Shown: positions 44,433 through 55,200, counted from the stretch's first letter. The stretch is 64,000 bases of DNA from Cesiribacteraceae bacterium YIM B00369 (GCA_017948555.1 JAFMYY010000003.1:124001-188000), one strand, 5' to 3'. Notes: generated by a model not told the origin, from the letters alone. A program made the numbers and translations.

Positions 44433-47126
44433 TTATTCCTTTAAAAGTTTTAATATGAAGGATGGCTCATCCTTTATATTAATTTTAACCAGGTACATTC
44501 CAGCTGAATAAGGTCTTAAGTCAAATTCGTAGCTGCCGGTTATTTTTGTTTGTTGAATAATCCGGCCGGAAAGATCAGAAACGGTTATATTTGCCTTACA
44601 TCCTGTAGGGAAAACTAATTTAGTAATGCCTGAAGTTGGGTTTGGGACCAGGGATAAATCTGCAACCACTTTATTAGCCGGTAAAGCGGTTGGTCCATGA
44701 ATATTAAGGACAGCACGGGCTTCTCCTTCATAGTTTTCATCCTTAACAACTGCACTTACCTGATATTCACCTGTTTTAATCGGTATAGTTTCAGAGCCAT
44801 TATAAGTCACTATTACATTTAAACCTGCAGGGATGGTTGAAACTACAACCGGTTTTGGCTCTCCTGAGAACTCCTGATTTAATCCGGAAATATGTACATT
44901 GGCAATTGCTTTATGCTTCTCCTCAACTACCTCCAGTGTTTCGTAATTTTGTATTTCAAAATTGTATAGTGCATGTCCTACATTCAGAACTATGTCAGTT
45001 AGTTGATCTCCGTCAAGGTCTCCAACAATCAGGCTGTTATTTTTACCAACAGAGGAACTCAATGTATCGCTGTACCATTTTAAATATGAAGACTGAGTAT
45101 CATAAATATATAACTTATAAGCATCGGTTACTACAAATTCATAATGGCTGTCCTTATTAAGGTCAACTGCTTTCAAAGCATGAATAGTACCGGAACCAAC
45201 TTTAAAATTGGCAGTTACCTCATAAGAGGCTCCATTTAATATGGATACATTTCCTTCTTCATCTCCAATCACCAATTCATTGATTCCATCATGGTCGAAA
45301 TCCACCAGACTAACCGCATTTATGCTCATTTGCGTCTTATCAAGTGCATACGTTTTGCCATCAATAATAATCAAACTTCCTTCTTCGTCTCCCCCTGATT
45401 TAAACTGAAGCGCCACTACCTCCAACGCCTCATCCTCATCAATATTTCCTACAGCTAAAGAACCTATTTTAGAAGAATCCCCTCCTAACTGCAAACTTTT
45501 CCATTTAACACGGCCCGTTTCACCATCAAAAATGTATATATAATTTTGCCAATCTTTTGGATTAGTTCTTCCGCCAACGGTAGAACCGGAAGTAACAATT
45601 ACTTCATTTTTACCATCCATATCTAAATCTGCAATTTCAATTCCCAGAATAATGTCCATCCCATCAATTTCAAAATGCCTTTCAACTGAATGATCCGGAT
45701 TAAAGATATACACATAGCTTCGCGGATATCTTGATTCAACCCCCAGCAATAATTCATTTTCCCCATCATTATCCACATCTCCTATTTTAACAGCAGAAAA
45801 ATTCTCCTCAAAATTAAATCCCAAATGATCATCATTTTGCCATTTTAAAGTTTTAGTTGCAGCATTTAAAACAGAAACAAATCCATACGGGTAGTTTTGC
45901 AGATAGTACCCATAATTTCCAGCCACAATATCTAACTCTCCATCATTGTCAAAGTCACCAATATCAAAGGCACTGTAATCGCGGGTAAAATCTTTGCTTT
46001 TCCATTCTTCCTCCCTGGTAGAAAGATCGTATACAAAAAAATACTCAGGACCGATATCATTTGCTCCTGTGGTCCAGATTAATTCCAGATTTAAATCGTT
46101 ATCCGTATCAGCAAAAGCAGCGCTCACTATTCCATTAGAAATGAACATTTTAAACTCTTCTACTCCATTCGCCCCATTATAGCAATATATCCAGCCATCT
46201 GTTCTTTCACCTACAAAAACATCTTTTATTCCATCTCCATTGTAATCAAATAGCCAAAGCCCTCCAATGTACTTCTCAAAAGGGTATTTCGTCTCCCATG
46301 TGGTTTTCCAGACAGGTAGTTCAGCTCTATAGTTTATTACATATACAGAGTCTGTTGAGCTATATACAATATCCTGAACACCGTCATTATTAAAATCGCT
46401 TAAACCAATATCAACCCTTTTATTGTAAAGATGAATATTAATGCTTTTTTTCTCTAGTATCTCCCCATCTTTAAGCTCAATAATTCGCCCGTCTGAATAA
46501 ATAACCTCCAGGTTTGGGCTATCATCCACATTACCAATTTTACAGTGATCAGAGCCAAAAGGAATTTTTCCGGTAAGGCTATAGCTTGAATCGTAATAAA
46601 AGGTAGAGTCATTTATTAATATGACAAGATCTACTGCCCCATTATTATCTATGTCACCAAATTCGATATCAGTCAATCTGATAGGATCATAATACGTAGA
46701 CTTCTTATTTGTAACCTTAATTTGCTCCACTTCTTTCAGAGTTTTGCCATTGTATACAATAAGGGAACCGTTATTTAGTCCAATATATATTTCGCTGATT
46801 CCATCTTTATCAAAATCATAGATATTCAATGCTGTAATTTCACTAAAAAAAAGGCGGCTCACCCACTTTATCTCGTATGTTTGGATTTCCTTATTATACT
46901 TTGCAATTGAAATATAACCTAAAGCATTCCAGGAATTATCAAAAGTCACTCCTGATGTAATAATTTCCGATTTTCCATCCCCATCCAAATCTACCGTTAA
47001 TAAACCTCCCTTCCCCAAATTACTACCCGGCTTTCCAAACTGCCAGTTGAGCTCTATTGGCTCATTCTGTGCAAATAAAAATTGGAGAGAAACAATTAAA
47101 ATAATTGCTGTAAATATAAATCTCAT
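44433..47126 (-). CDS. FG-GAP/VCBS repeat surface protein with MBG domain and T9SS type A tail
   Basis: 897 residues. Signal peptide (MRFIFTAIILIVSLQFLFAQ), then about ten FG-GAP/VCBS blades with Ca-binding-like loops (DLDGDGKSEI, DFDKDGISEI, DFNNDGVQDI, DVDNDGENEL). Next an MBG-type Ig-like domain (about 735-800; HISGLNQEFSGEPKPV), then a type IX sorting domain (SLVPNPTSG to SFILKLLKE). The protein should be secreted through the outer membrane by T9SS and attached to the cell surface or released. A beta-propeller of this type often binds glycans or proteins. The gene is more AT-rich than its neighbours. Confidence 0.9.
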   Translation of the reverse strand: MRFIFTAIILIVSLQFLFAQNEPIELNWQFGKPGSNLGKGGLLTVDLDGDGKSEIITSGVTFDNSWNALGYISIAKYNKEIQTYEIKWVSRLFFSEITALNIYDFDKDGISEIYIGLNNGSLIVYNGKTLKEVEQIKVTNKKSTYYDPIRLTDIEFGDIDNNGAVDLVILINDSTFYYDSSYSLTGKIPFGSDHCKIGNVDDSPNLEVIYSDGRIIELKDGEILEKKSINIHLYNKRVDIGLSDFNNDGVQDIVYSSTDSVYVINYRAELPVWKTTWETKYPFEKYIGGLWLFDYNGDGIKDVFVGERTDGWIYCYNGANGVEEFKMFISNGIVSAAFADTDNDLNLELIWTTGANDIGPEYFFVYDLSTREEEWKSKDFTRDYSAFDIGDFDNDGELDIVAGNYGYYLQNYPYGFVSVLNAATKTLKWQNDDHLGFNFEENFSAVKIGDVDNDGENELLLGVESRYPRSYVYIFNPDHSVERHFEIDGMDIILGIEIADLDMDGKNEVIVTSGSTVGGRTNPKDWQNYIYIFDGETGRVKWKSLQLGGDSSKIGSLAVGNIDEDEALEVVALQFKSGGDEEGSLIIIDGKTYALDKTQMSINAVSLVDFDHDGINELVIGDEEGNVSILNGASYEVTANFKVGSGTIHALKAVDLNKDSHYEFVVTDAYKLYIYDTQSSYLKWYSDTLSSSVGKNNSLIVGDLDGDQLTDIVLNVGHALYNFEIQNYETLEVVEEKHKAIANVHISGLNQEFSGEPKPVVVSTIPAGLNVIVTYNGSETIPIKTGEYQVSAVVKDENYEGEARAVLNIHGPTALPANKVVADLSLVPNPTSGITKLVFPTGCKANITVSDLSGRIIQQTKITGSYEFDLRPYSAGMYLVKINIKDEPSFILKLLKE

Positions 47127-47562
47127 TACTTTAGTAGTTGATTTTTAGTTGCTTGCACTATATCAGCTTCAAACCCGGAATTTACGACTTTCCAATATGA
47201 ATCTTAACAGGGAAGCAGAAAAGGAGATAAAGCTTTTAAAAATACCCAAATCATCATCATTCTAAATGCTTTATTACAAATAAAACATTTAAAGAAAAAT
47301 TCAGCTGTGCCTGAAGGATAATTTTTGGTTTAAAAATGCGAACTATAAAACATGGCAGCAAGTTCTTTTCTCACCACAATTCAAGCTATGCCTGAAAACA
47401 GATCTTTTCTTAAAGCTAAAATCATCATTGTTAAATTTAAAGGATTCATCAGAGACAGCCTGATTCATTGTATCTTTTCAGCATGAAAACCTGCCCTTAA
47501 TCAGGATCAGCACAGCTTTCTTACTAAAAAAACAATAAGAAGGTATTTTGAGACAAACCCTC
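47127..47562. other. Intergenic region, nothing recognised
   Basis: 436 bp upstream of the FG-GAP gene on the minus strand. No -7 element of the consensus form, no hairpin and no open frame of weight was found. Confidence 0.5.
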
Positions 47563-48081
47563 TCAAAACTTAAAAGCAGGATTGGTCCAGGTCATTAATA
47601 TGCTGTCCTCGAATTTACCATCCGGATTCCTGGTTTTATTCTTCATAACACCTTCCTGTACAAAACCTAACTGCCGGTACAGGGCGATGGATCTTTTATT
47701 GGTGGCCCTGGACTCCAGCTCCACCCTTCCTATTTCCGGACGGTGGTGCTCAATATGATTCAGAAATGCCTCAAACATCTTTTTCCCAATCCCCTTCCCC
47801 TGGTAGTCCGGATGAACCACTATTGTCAAGCTGGTCAGGATATGATCGAATATTTTAATCCCATATTTTGATGCATGGATTTCTGCAATCAAAGCCCCTG
47901 TCTCCTCCTCTGTACCCACCAGCATGATTCCCTTGTTTTCCAAAGAACTGAAAAGAGCATCGATATAATCTTCCGTAATTTCATCCTCTGTCCGGGCAAT
48001 TCCACCTGAATTTTGTGCCACTGCTTTGTAAAGGGCATAAAGACTGCTTTTGTCCTCTTCAGAGGCATTTCTTATTTTCAT
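47563..48081 (-). CDS. GNAT-family N-acetyltransferase
   Basis: 172 residues. GNAT core with the acetyl-CoA loop VVHPDYQGKGIGKKMF (Q/R-x-x-G-x-G/A type) and the beta-bulge ELESRATNKRSIALYRQLGF. Substrate unknown; the pattern recalls the RimI/YhhY-like branch. It appears to be monocistronic. Confidence 0.92.
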   Translation of the reverse strand: MKIRNASEEDKSSLYALYKAVAQNSGGIARTEDEITEDYIDALFSSLENKGIMLVGTEEETGALIAEIHASKYGIKIFDHILTSLTIVVHPDYQGKGIGKKMFEAFLNHIEHHRPEIGRVELESRATNKRSIALYRQLGFVQEGVMKNKTRNPDGKFEDSILMTWTNPAFKF

Positions 48082-48254
48082 CTGTGTTCATTCCAAAATT
48101 ATTTTCAAATATATAACCATTCACACATAATCAGCAGGCAGACCGCCGCAGCAAAAAACTGCACTGTTCCCCGCTTTGAGAAAAAAATGTAAAGTAGTCT
48201 TTTTCAAAAAAGAACAAAGATAATTGGATATAAATGTACCCGGAGATATAAAAC

Positions 48255-48294
48255 AAAAAATCCCCTGTACCACTTTTCAGGAAGGTACAGAGGA
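48255..48294 (-). terminator. Intrinsic terminator of the SusCD/phosphodiesterase operon
   Basis: On the minus strand CTGTACC pairs with GGTACAG, extended by TCC/GGA across a mismatch, followed by six T (48260-48255). It lies 22 bp after the phosphodiesterase stop. Confidence 0.85.
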
Positions 48295-48315
48295 ATTTTT
48301 AAATTTCCCGTAAGC

Positions 48316-49857
48316 TTACTTTACCTTCACGGTATTGTAGGTCCGGGTTACTTTAGTATAGTTTACATACGCATGCTCACCAAGAATGCTCCGGTCCAGC
48401 ACTAACTGATATGTTCCCCAGGGATACTTTACAGTTGTTTCCACTTTTTCATGCTTAACCTCCTCTGTGCCAGATACGGAATTTCCCTCTAATAATTCCG
48501 CTGCCACCCTCCCGTTCATTTGAGCAGGAACCTCAATCCCATGAATGTGGAGTATGGTAGGTACAATATCGATGTTGGATGTAGGTAAAGCACTTTCGAA
48601 CTCTTTTTTGAAGGCCGGTCCTGCTACGATAAAAGGAATGTGTATTTCATAATAACTTGATCCTCCATGACCGGCAACTCCTTTTGCATAACTTTTACCT
48701 TTGTAACCATATTCATTTGCCTCGTCATTCCAATTCACAGCTACCAGTATATCGGCCTTCCGTTCAGCATGGCTCCAGTTAACTGACTCAAACGAAAGGG
48801 TTCCTTTTACACTTCCCTTCATCTTATCGTTTTCCTGCGGATTGGTAAAAACAGCTCCCACCCATTCTTCCTGCTGTAGAGACTCTACAATCTTTCTGAT
48901 CTTTACACGATCATGGTCTTTTACATAAACTGCTCCTCCTGCAACTACAACATCTTCAGATTCAGCATTCTCCTTCAAACCTTTTTCTATAAGAAAATCC
49001 GGCAGGCTTTCTTTTCCTAAATCAGTAACAAAACCATGGTCTGTGGAAATCAGGATATTATAAACATCAGACTGACCACTGCTGTCGATGGCACTAAGAA
49101 CCCTTCCCAGCTCATGATCCACACTTTTTATGGCTTGCATAGTAAGGGCTGAGCCTATTCCTTCGCGGTGAGCCGTTCCATCAGGATCTGAGAACCAGAT
49201 AGCGCTAACCAAAGGACCATTATCGGCAAGGCCAAACTTCAGAAAAGCATCTGCAACCCATTTATGGCGGGCGGTATTTGGTCTGGCATAAGCCGGAGGT
49301 GCCCCCAGTTCCTTTTCCACTGCAGGCACTATAGATGAAGGAAGAATAAGATCAGGGTTTATAATTGCCCCACCGCTTACTTTATGATTTTGCAGGAAAG
49401 CCTGTCCCGTGGACCCTGAACTGAATACCATGAGCCGGTGACCAGCTGACTGTAAAATTTCCCCAAGAGAAGTTGTTGTAAGCAGGTTTCCTGATGTAGC
49501 CTCTGCAATACGGGTAAGTTCTCCTGCATCTCCGGTATTTAATCCTTTCGATTTATCAACCTGCGGAAAATACACTGTATTACCCATTAACCCATGGGTA
49601 ACAGGATATGAGCCGGTGGCATAAGAAGCGGAGTTTACTCTGGTAACAGTCGGGAACACACTATGGTGGTGTTCTCCGTAACTGCCCTTTTTCTTCAGCG
49701 CATATAAATTGGGCATATTTTCTTTTGTAATATAATCAGGGCGGAGTCCGTCAAAAAACACAATAAGGGTTTTAGAAGATTCCTGAGCCATTCCTCTGGT
49801 TCCGATGCACATCAGCAGAAAAAGGCAAAAGGAAATGTATTTACAATATTTGTACAT
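48316..49857 (-). CDS. Type I phosphodiesterase/nucleotide pyrophosphatase (alkaline phosphatase superfamily)
   Basis: 513 residues with a signal peptide (first 24 residues). Alkaline-phosphatase-fold metal sites: Asp36 in FFDGLRPD, nucleophile Thr in FPTVTRVN (about 72), STDHGF (Asp and His) and the late His in AGHGGSSYY. NPP enzymes cleave phosphodiester or pyrophosphate bonds of nucleotides, nucleotide sugars or lysophospholipids. The C-terminal 60 residues look like a small beta module. It is the last gene of an operon with a SusCD pair, so the imported ligand is probably a phosphorylated or phosphodiester compound. Confidence 0.93.
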   Translation of the reverse strand: MYKYCKYISFCLFLLMCIGTRGMAQESSKTLIVFFDGLRPDYITKENMPNLYALKKKGSYGEHHHSVFPTVTRVNSASYATGSYPVTHGLMGNTVYFPQVDKSKGLNTGDAGELTRIAEATSGNLLTTTSLGEILQSAGHRLMVFSSGSTGQAFLQNHKVSGGAIINPDLILPSSIVPAVEKELGAPPAYARPNTARHKWVADAFLKFGLADNGPLVSAIWFSDPDGTAHREGIGSALTMQAIKSVDHELGRVLSAIDSSGQSDVYNILISTDHGFVTDLGKESLPDFLIEKGLKENAESEDVVVAGGAVYVKDHDRVKIRKIVESLQQEEWVGAVFTNPQENDKMKGSVKGTLSFESVNWSHAERKADILVAVNWNDEANEYGYKGKSYAKGVAGHGGSSYYEIHIPFIVAGPAFKKEFESALPTSNIDIVPTILHIHGIEVPAQMNGRVAAELLEGNSVSGTEEVKHEKVETTVKYPWGTYQLVLDRSILGEHAYVNYTKVTRTYNTVKVK

Positions 49858-49912
49858 AAGGGTTTATTTAATAATACTGAGTTGAAATCTAAAATGGGAT
49901 TAAGACTGATTT

Positions 49913-50470
49913 TCAGTCCTTTTCAATACGGACGGATTCAAACAAGCTGATCAGTTCCTCAGAATCCTTTGCACGGGCTAACACCTCTTCGAATGCTGCA
50001 CTTTCAGTTGAGTAAAAAATTGCAACAGCATGGTCCAGGAAAAGAGCAAATTCTTCGGCTGCATCCTCTGCCTGAAGCTGCTCTTTTCGCACTGCCTTTT
50101 TGTAATACCGCTCCAGCTTTGTAAGAGAATTAAAAATATAGGGTTTTATGATCTCCACATGGGTGTTACCAAAGCCCACAGTTACACTTGACTTTTTTAA
50201 ATAAAGCGATTTTACCACGTGCATTTTACGGGCAACTGTGTCTCCTAAAAAGTGTGAACCATAAACACCTTCTGCATCAGAATGCTCCGGCAAAGATTCT
50301 CTTACCCGGAAAACAAAATACCTGCCGGCATCACTTCTTTCCCCCGGCTCCGGACTCACCTTTTTTTCCGGCAATACGGAAGTATCATCAGCAAGAGTCA
50401 TTTGTGCCTGAACAGGAATTACCATTGCACAAAATCCCAAAAGCACCATGGGTAAAAAATATTTTTTCAT
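49913..50470 (-). CDS. Hypothetical exported protein in SusCD operon
   Basis: 185 residues from the ATG at 50470, which starts a signal peptide (MKKYFLPMVLLGFCAMVIPVQAQ); an upstream in-frame ATG at 50533 overlaps the susD end. The remainder is soluble and helical (SLTKLERYYKKAVRKEQLQAEDAAEEFALF), with no family I recognise. It lies between susD and the phosphodiesterase gene, so it may help bind or process the same ligand. No lipobox is seen. Confidence 0.78.
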   Translation of the reverse strand: MKKYFLPMVLLGFCAMVIPVQAQMTLADDTSVLPEKKVSPEPGERSDAGRYFVFRVRESLPEHSDAEGVYGSHFLGDTVARKMHVVKSLYLKKSSVTVGFGNTHVEIIKPYIFNSLTKLERYYKKAVRKEQLQAEDAAEEFALFLDHAVAIFYSTESAAFEEVLARAKDSEELISLFESVRIEKD

Positions 50471-50517
50471 TGTAATCGCTGTTTTATTGATCTGAAAAAT
50501 GCCTGAAGGATATTGGA

Positions 50518-51990
50518 TTATTTTTCCCACCATCCTTTTATCCTGCTGTTATCGCCGCCAAGTGCCTGAACAGCAGCATTCAGATTTTCCGGATTAAGTG
50601 ACTGGAGATAGGTAGGGTATAAAATTCTGGATGGGAATTCGTTCTCTGCCGGAATTCCGGAGCCACGCGGAAGCACGGGATAGCCAGTCCTCCTTTTTTC
50701 GAACCACGACTGGTAATCTGTAAAAAACAAAGCAAAGTACTTCTGCAGCATTATTTGCTCCAGCTGCTCTTCTGTACCTGAAGCATCATCATAGGCCACT
50801 TCCTCCTGATCAAGGAAGCCTTCAGGCATATTTACCTCCCACTGAGCCATGGAGGCTGAAATACCATTCTCATAATGCTCTTCAGGAGTGCCTCCTGTAT
50901 CAAATCCTTTCAGTGCTAACTCGGCTTTAATAAATTCCAGCTCGGCATAGGTCATCATTATACCAAGTTGCGGAAGAGTTTTAAGCCTGTCGTTATAGCT
51001 GGAGTTTTCATTTACTACATATACTACATCACTCTCATACCCGCTCCTGATTCCCCTGTAAATACTTTCACCATCTACAACTACCTTTGTAGCCCAAATC
51101 TCCAGCCGCGGATCATCCACAGCATTCAGGTGATCAATAAAAAATTCAGTAAAGTAAGTACTTTCCCTCCAGTCGAGAGTCCGTGCATTATAATAAGGGT
51201 TGAAGTATGGGTAAGAACCGGGGAACTTAAAAATAGCATCGTCGGCTGTACCTGAAAACACAGGATATTTTGCCGGATCTCCCAGAATAGAATTAATCTG
51301 ATCAGCAGCATTTAATTCACCATCACGCTTCAAAGTCCTGAGAAGAAGCCTGAGGCGAAGAGAGTTACAGAACTTCTTCCACCGTAGCATTCCACCGGTT
51401 TGATCAGCCATGTAAATCATATCCCCTCCATATGCAAGGCTTTCCTCCGGGTCTATTAAATCATTAGCAGCTTCCAGATCTTTCAATATCTGTATATAAA
51501 TTTCTTTCTGCTGATCAAACTCCGGCTGTAGTATACCTGCATTGGCTTTAGTTGCTTCAGAGAAGGGCACATTTACAAAGCAGTCGGTAAGAATGGAGTA
51601 GGCCCACGATTTATAAATAAGGGCAATTGCTTTATAGTTATTATCATTCAGTTTGTCAGAAATTGCTTCCAGATCCTCCACATCGGTCATATAACTGTAA
51701 AAGTCACTCCACATACCATCTCCGCTGCCGGGAGTAACATGGTATCTGTGGAGCCCTTCGTTCAGGCTCGTTCTGGGCGCCGACACCTGCATTACTTCAT
51801 GTGTAAAAGAACGGGCATTCCGGATACTGGTATTTACAAATTTATACTGCAACTGCCCCAGCATAACTCCAGGATATACCTCCGCAGGCCTGTTGGGATC
51901 TGTATTTAACTCCTCAAAGTCGTTTGTACAGGAAGCCAGGGATGAGCAGGTAAATATAAAAGCTACACAAATTTTCTTTATCGATATCAT
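50518..51990 (-). CDS. SusD/RagB-like surface lipoprotein
   Basis: 490 residues. SPII signal with lipid Cys at residue 21 (S-L-A-S-C), then DFEELNTDPNRP, the common start of SusD-like_2 proteins. TPR-like helical scaffold (YKSWAYSILTDCFVNVPFSEA) and the C-terminal QSWFEKRRTGYPVLP. It forms the lid of the SusC channel and captures the ligand at the cell surface. The susC stop is 21 bp upstream. Confidence 0.95.
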   Translation of the reverse strand: MISIKKICVAFIFTCSSLASCTNDFEELNTDPNRPAEVYPGVMLGQLQYKFVNTSIRNARSFTHEVMQVSAPRTSLNEGLHRYHVTPGSGDGMWSDFYSYMTDVEDLEAISDKLNDNNYKAIALIYKSWAYSILTDCFVNVPFSEATKANAGILQPEFDQQKEIYIQILKDLEAANDLIDPEESLAYGGDMIYMADQTGGMLRWKKFCNSLRLRLLLRTLKRDGELNAADQINSILGDPAKYPVFSGTADDAIFKFPGSYPYFNPYYNARTLDWRESTYFTEFFIDHLNAVDDPRLEIWATKVVVDGESIYRGIRSGYESDVVYVVNENSSYNDRLKTLPQLGIMMTYAELEFIKAELALKGFDTGGTPEEHYENGISASMAQWEVNMPEGFLDQEEVAYDDASGTEEQLEQIMLQKYFALFFTDYQSWFEKRRTGYPVLPRGSGIPAENEFPSRILYPTYLQSLNPENLNAAVQALGGDNSRIKGWWEK

Positions 51991-52011
51991 GATACTGGTC
52001 TTTATAAAAAT

Positions 52012-55000
52012 TTAAAACTTAACAGTGAGGTTAACTCCTGCTGTTCTGGTAGATGGGAATTGGGTCATTTCTATACCTGGTACAATAGTTCCATTGTTAA
52101 GCTGTGCAGCTTCAGGATCGAAAGCAGGAAAACTGGTAAATAAAAGAAGGTCTCTGCCGTAAACAGCAATGCTTGCATTTCTTAGTAATGTATTACGAAG
52201 CAAACCTGAGCTCAGAGGAAGGTTATATTCCAGCCTGGCCTCGCGGAGTTTGATAAAGGAAGCATAAAATATATTTGTTTCGGCATTGGTTATTTTGTAA
52301 TAAGTATCATAGTAACTCATGGCAGATACTCTGGTAGTATTAGGAGCATAAGTTCCATCATCCAGCAGCACCACTCCATCACCTATAATACCTTCATCTC
52401 TTCCCGGAAGTGTAACCTTTGTTTTACCAAGTGTATTTAATTTATGGTTGGTCTGGGAGTACACACTTCCTCCGAGCTGCCCGTCGAACAGCACACTTAA
52501 CCTGAAATTCTTATAATTGAATTCATTGTGAAATCCTGCTTTCCAGTCGGCAAATGCATTTCCCCATTTCTTTACCTCAGGGTCAAGCTCTGCAGGCAGG
52601 CCTGCTTTAGTGTAAATAATTTCGCCATCAGGTGAGCGCTGGAATCCACGGCCGTACAAATCACCCATCAGTCCACCTACACGGGCTTCTATAGAAACGT
52701 TTTGATTGTGATTTGCAATGATCTGATTGTCGATACCCTCAGCAAGCTCTTTTACATAACTTCTGTTTCTTGCCCAGGTAATGGTACTGTTCCACCTGAA
52801 CCCTGGTCTGGCAACCGGCTTTCCGGTAAGCATTACTTCCACCCCATTGCTGCTTATTAAACCTGCATTCATTAAAGCCGTTGTGTAACCACTGGTATTA
52901 TCCAGCGGCACCTCAAGGATTTGGTTCCGGCTGTTATTTTTATAGATTGTAAAGTCCAGACCTAAACGGTTTTTCAGGAACCTCAAATCTATACCCGCCT
53001 CATAGCTGGTAGTGATTTCAGGCTTCAGGTCAGGATTATAAAGAGTGGATGAATTGGTAAAACTGTTGCTGTATATTTTATCATAATAGCGGGCTGTCTG
53101 GTAGGGGCGGGTATCGTTACCTACCTGCGCCCACGATAAACGCAGTTTGGCAAATGAAACGGCAACCGGCAGCTCCATCATTTCATTAAAAACAAAACTG
53201 CTGCTTACTGATGGATAAAAGAAGGAATTATTTCCGGCAGGCAGCGTACTGGACCAGTCATTACGGCCGGTAACGTCCAGGAAAACCTTACCTTCATAAT
53301 CGAACTGTGAGGCCACGTACACACTGTTAATTGCTTTTTGCCAGCGAACAGGATCTGCCACAGCCTGGTCAAGACTGTTACTTATCATATAAACTCCGGG
53401 CATAGCCAGCTGGTCGGCATACATTCCGGCAAAATTATAATGCTGCATCATGGAATTGGCACCTGCAGAAACAGAATAATTAACCCTGCCACCAATATGA
53501 TCGCGATAGGTTAATAAGGCATCGCTATTAATCTCATAATTAAAAACGTTCTGCTGGCGGAACATCCCTCTCGGGTATCTTGTCATACTGTATGGCCTCT
53601 GCTGCGACCTTTCTTCATTTCCAAAATCAATACCTGAACGTAAAGTAAGATCCAGCTTGTGGGAAAATTCATAAGTTGCAGAAATATTCCCTATTACTCC
53701 ATGCCTGTTTACTGCGTTCAGCATTTCATTTACCTGGAGGTATATATTATCGGGCCCCGGGTTAAAGATGTTATTTTGCTGCACATTTTCCTGACCTTCC
53801 TTCCAGTAGTTTTTAAACCAGTTGATATCAATGTTAGGAGCTGTACCAATAATCATGAAGTACATGATGGTTTGGTTATTGTAGCCTGACATTGGCAGGT
53901 TATCACTCTTTTTGTTCACATAATTCACTTTGGAGCTGATTTTCAGCTTTTCCGAAACCTGGTGATTTAAAGAAAGTGCAGCATTCATTCTTTCAAAGCC
54001 GGTATTAGGCACTATCCAGTCATTCTTCATGTGGCTTAACGACAAGCGGGCCGCACTTCTGTCTGTACTTCCTTCAATGGCAATATTGTTGGAAACGGTA
54101 ACTCCTGTCCTGAAAAAATCTTTTATATATCCTTCATAAGGCTTCCATTCAGTGCGCTCAGTTGGCCTTCCGTCAGGTGCATCAGGATTGTACTGATAAT
54201 ACATCTGGCCATTAAATTTAGGGCCCCATGCCCTGCCTGCTGACACATTAGTACTGGTATTTGGCCCGTCTTCGCTATCCAGGTAAGAATAATATTCGTC
54301 TGTCCTTCCTTCTCCATATTCATACTGGTAATCGGGCCAGCGGAGACCTGTCATGGAAAAACTAACATCAGTATTATAGGTAATCCCCAGGCCACTTTCC
54401 GGGCTGCGCCCCGATTTTGTGGTAATAATGATAGCACCGTTTGCAGCACGGCTACCATATAATGCAGTAGCTCCGGGCCCTTTAAGCACAGTTACTTTTT
54501 CAATATCATCGGGATTTATGTCTGAAACTGCAGAACCAAAATCAACAGGGCTGTCAGCCCCCAGGTGTCCGCTGCTACCTGTCCCAGTCATTGTACTGTT
54601 TATCGGAATTCCATCCACCACAATCAGGGCCTGATTATTTGCAAGGTTGAGCGATGACTCTCCCCTTAAAGTGATTCGTGAAGAGTTAATTGGTCCCGAA
54701 CCTGTATTTACAATATTTAAACCGGCCACTTTACCAGATAAGGAGGACACCCAGTTTGTGGCAGGAGCATCTTTAATAGCTCTCTGATCTACGTTCTGAG
54801 CAGCGTAACCTAAAGACTTTTCCTCCCGCTTAATCCCCAATGCAGTAACAACAACCTCTTCCAGTACCTTTTCATCTTCCTGCAACTGAACATCAATAGT
54901 TGTTTTCCCGGCAACAGGAACTTCAACCGCCTTAAATCCAATAAAGCTGAACACTAACACATCTTCCGAAGCAAGAGGCTGAGGATTACTTAACACATAA

Positions 55001-55200
55001 TTACCTTCCAGATTTGTGATAGTCCCTTTTGATGTTCCTTTCACTAAAACGTTAACTCCCGGAACAGCCTGTCCCTGACTGTCGGTAACCTTTCCTCTTA
55101 TTACCTGAGACTGGGCCAGGGTACCAATGCAAAAATGCAAAATCAGAAGTATGGTGACTGCGAAGCACTTCCTGACCTTTTGTGTAGTTGTTAAATACAT
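52012..55200 (-). CDS. SusC/RagA-like TonB-linked outer-membrane transporter
   Basis: 1062 residues. Signal peptide, then a CarboxypepD_reg-like domain (VIRGKVTDSQGQAVPGVNVLVKG, about 33-115), a TonB box region, the plug (SLSGKVAGLNIVNTGSGP, ITLRGESSLN, VVDGIPIN) and a 22-strand barrel ending VNLTVKF. It imports the ligand captured by the SusD lipoprotein with energy from TonB-ExbBD. The four-gene operon lacks glycoside hydrolases and a sigma/anti-sigma pair, unlike typical polysaccharide loci. Confidence 0.97.
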   Translation of the reverse strand: MYLTTTQKVRKCFAVTILLILHFCIGTLAQSQVIRGKVTDSQGQAVPGVNVLVKGTSKGTITNLEGNYVLSNPQPLASEDVLVFSFIGFKAVEVPVAGKTTIDVQLQEDEKVLEEVVVTALGIKREEKSLGYAAQNVDQRAIKDAPATNWVSSLSGKVAGLNIVNTGSGPINSSRITLRGESSLNLANNQALIVVDGIPINSTMTGTGSSGHLGADSPVDFGSAVSDINPDDIEKVTVLKGPGATALYGSRAANGAIIITTKSGRSPESGLGITYNTDVSFSMTGLRWPDYQYEYGEGRTDEYYSYLDSEDGPNTSTNVSAGRAWGPKFNGQMYYQYNPDAPDGRPTERTEWKPYEGYIKDFFRTGVTVSNNIAIEGSTDRSAARLSLSHMKNDWIVPNTGFERMNAALSLNHQVSEKLKISSKVNYVNKKSDNLPMSGYNNQTIMYFMIIGTAPNIDINWFKNYWKEGQENVQQNNIFNPGPDNIYLQVNEMLNAVNRHGVIGNISATYEFSHKLDLTLRSGIDFGNEERSQQRPYSMTRYPRGMFRQQNVFNYEINSDALLTYRDHIGGRVNYSVSAGANSMMQHYNFAGMYADQLAMPGVYMISNSLDQAVADPVRWQKAINSVYVASQFDYEGKVFLDVTGRNDWSSTLPAGNNSFFYPSVSSSFVFNEMMELPVAVSFAKLRLSWAQVGNDTRPYQTARYYDKIYSNSFTNSSTLYNPDLKPEITTSYEAGIDLRFLKNRLGLDFTIYKNNSRNQILEVPLDNTSGYTTALMNAGLISSNGVEVMLTGKPVARPGFRWNSTITWARNRSYVKELAEGIDNQIIANHNQNVSIEARVGGLMGDLYGRGFQRSPDGEIIYTKAGLPAELDPEVKKWGNAFADWKAGFHNEFNYKNFRLSVLFDGQLGGSVYSQTNHKLNTLGKTKVTLPGRDEGIIGDGVVLLDDGTYAPNTTRVSAMSYYDTYYKITNAETNIFYASFIKLREARLEYNLPLSSGLLRNTLLRNASIAVYGRDLLLFTSFPAFDPEAAQLNNGTIVPGIEMTQFPSTRTAGVNLTVKF

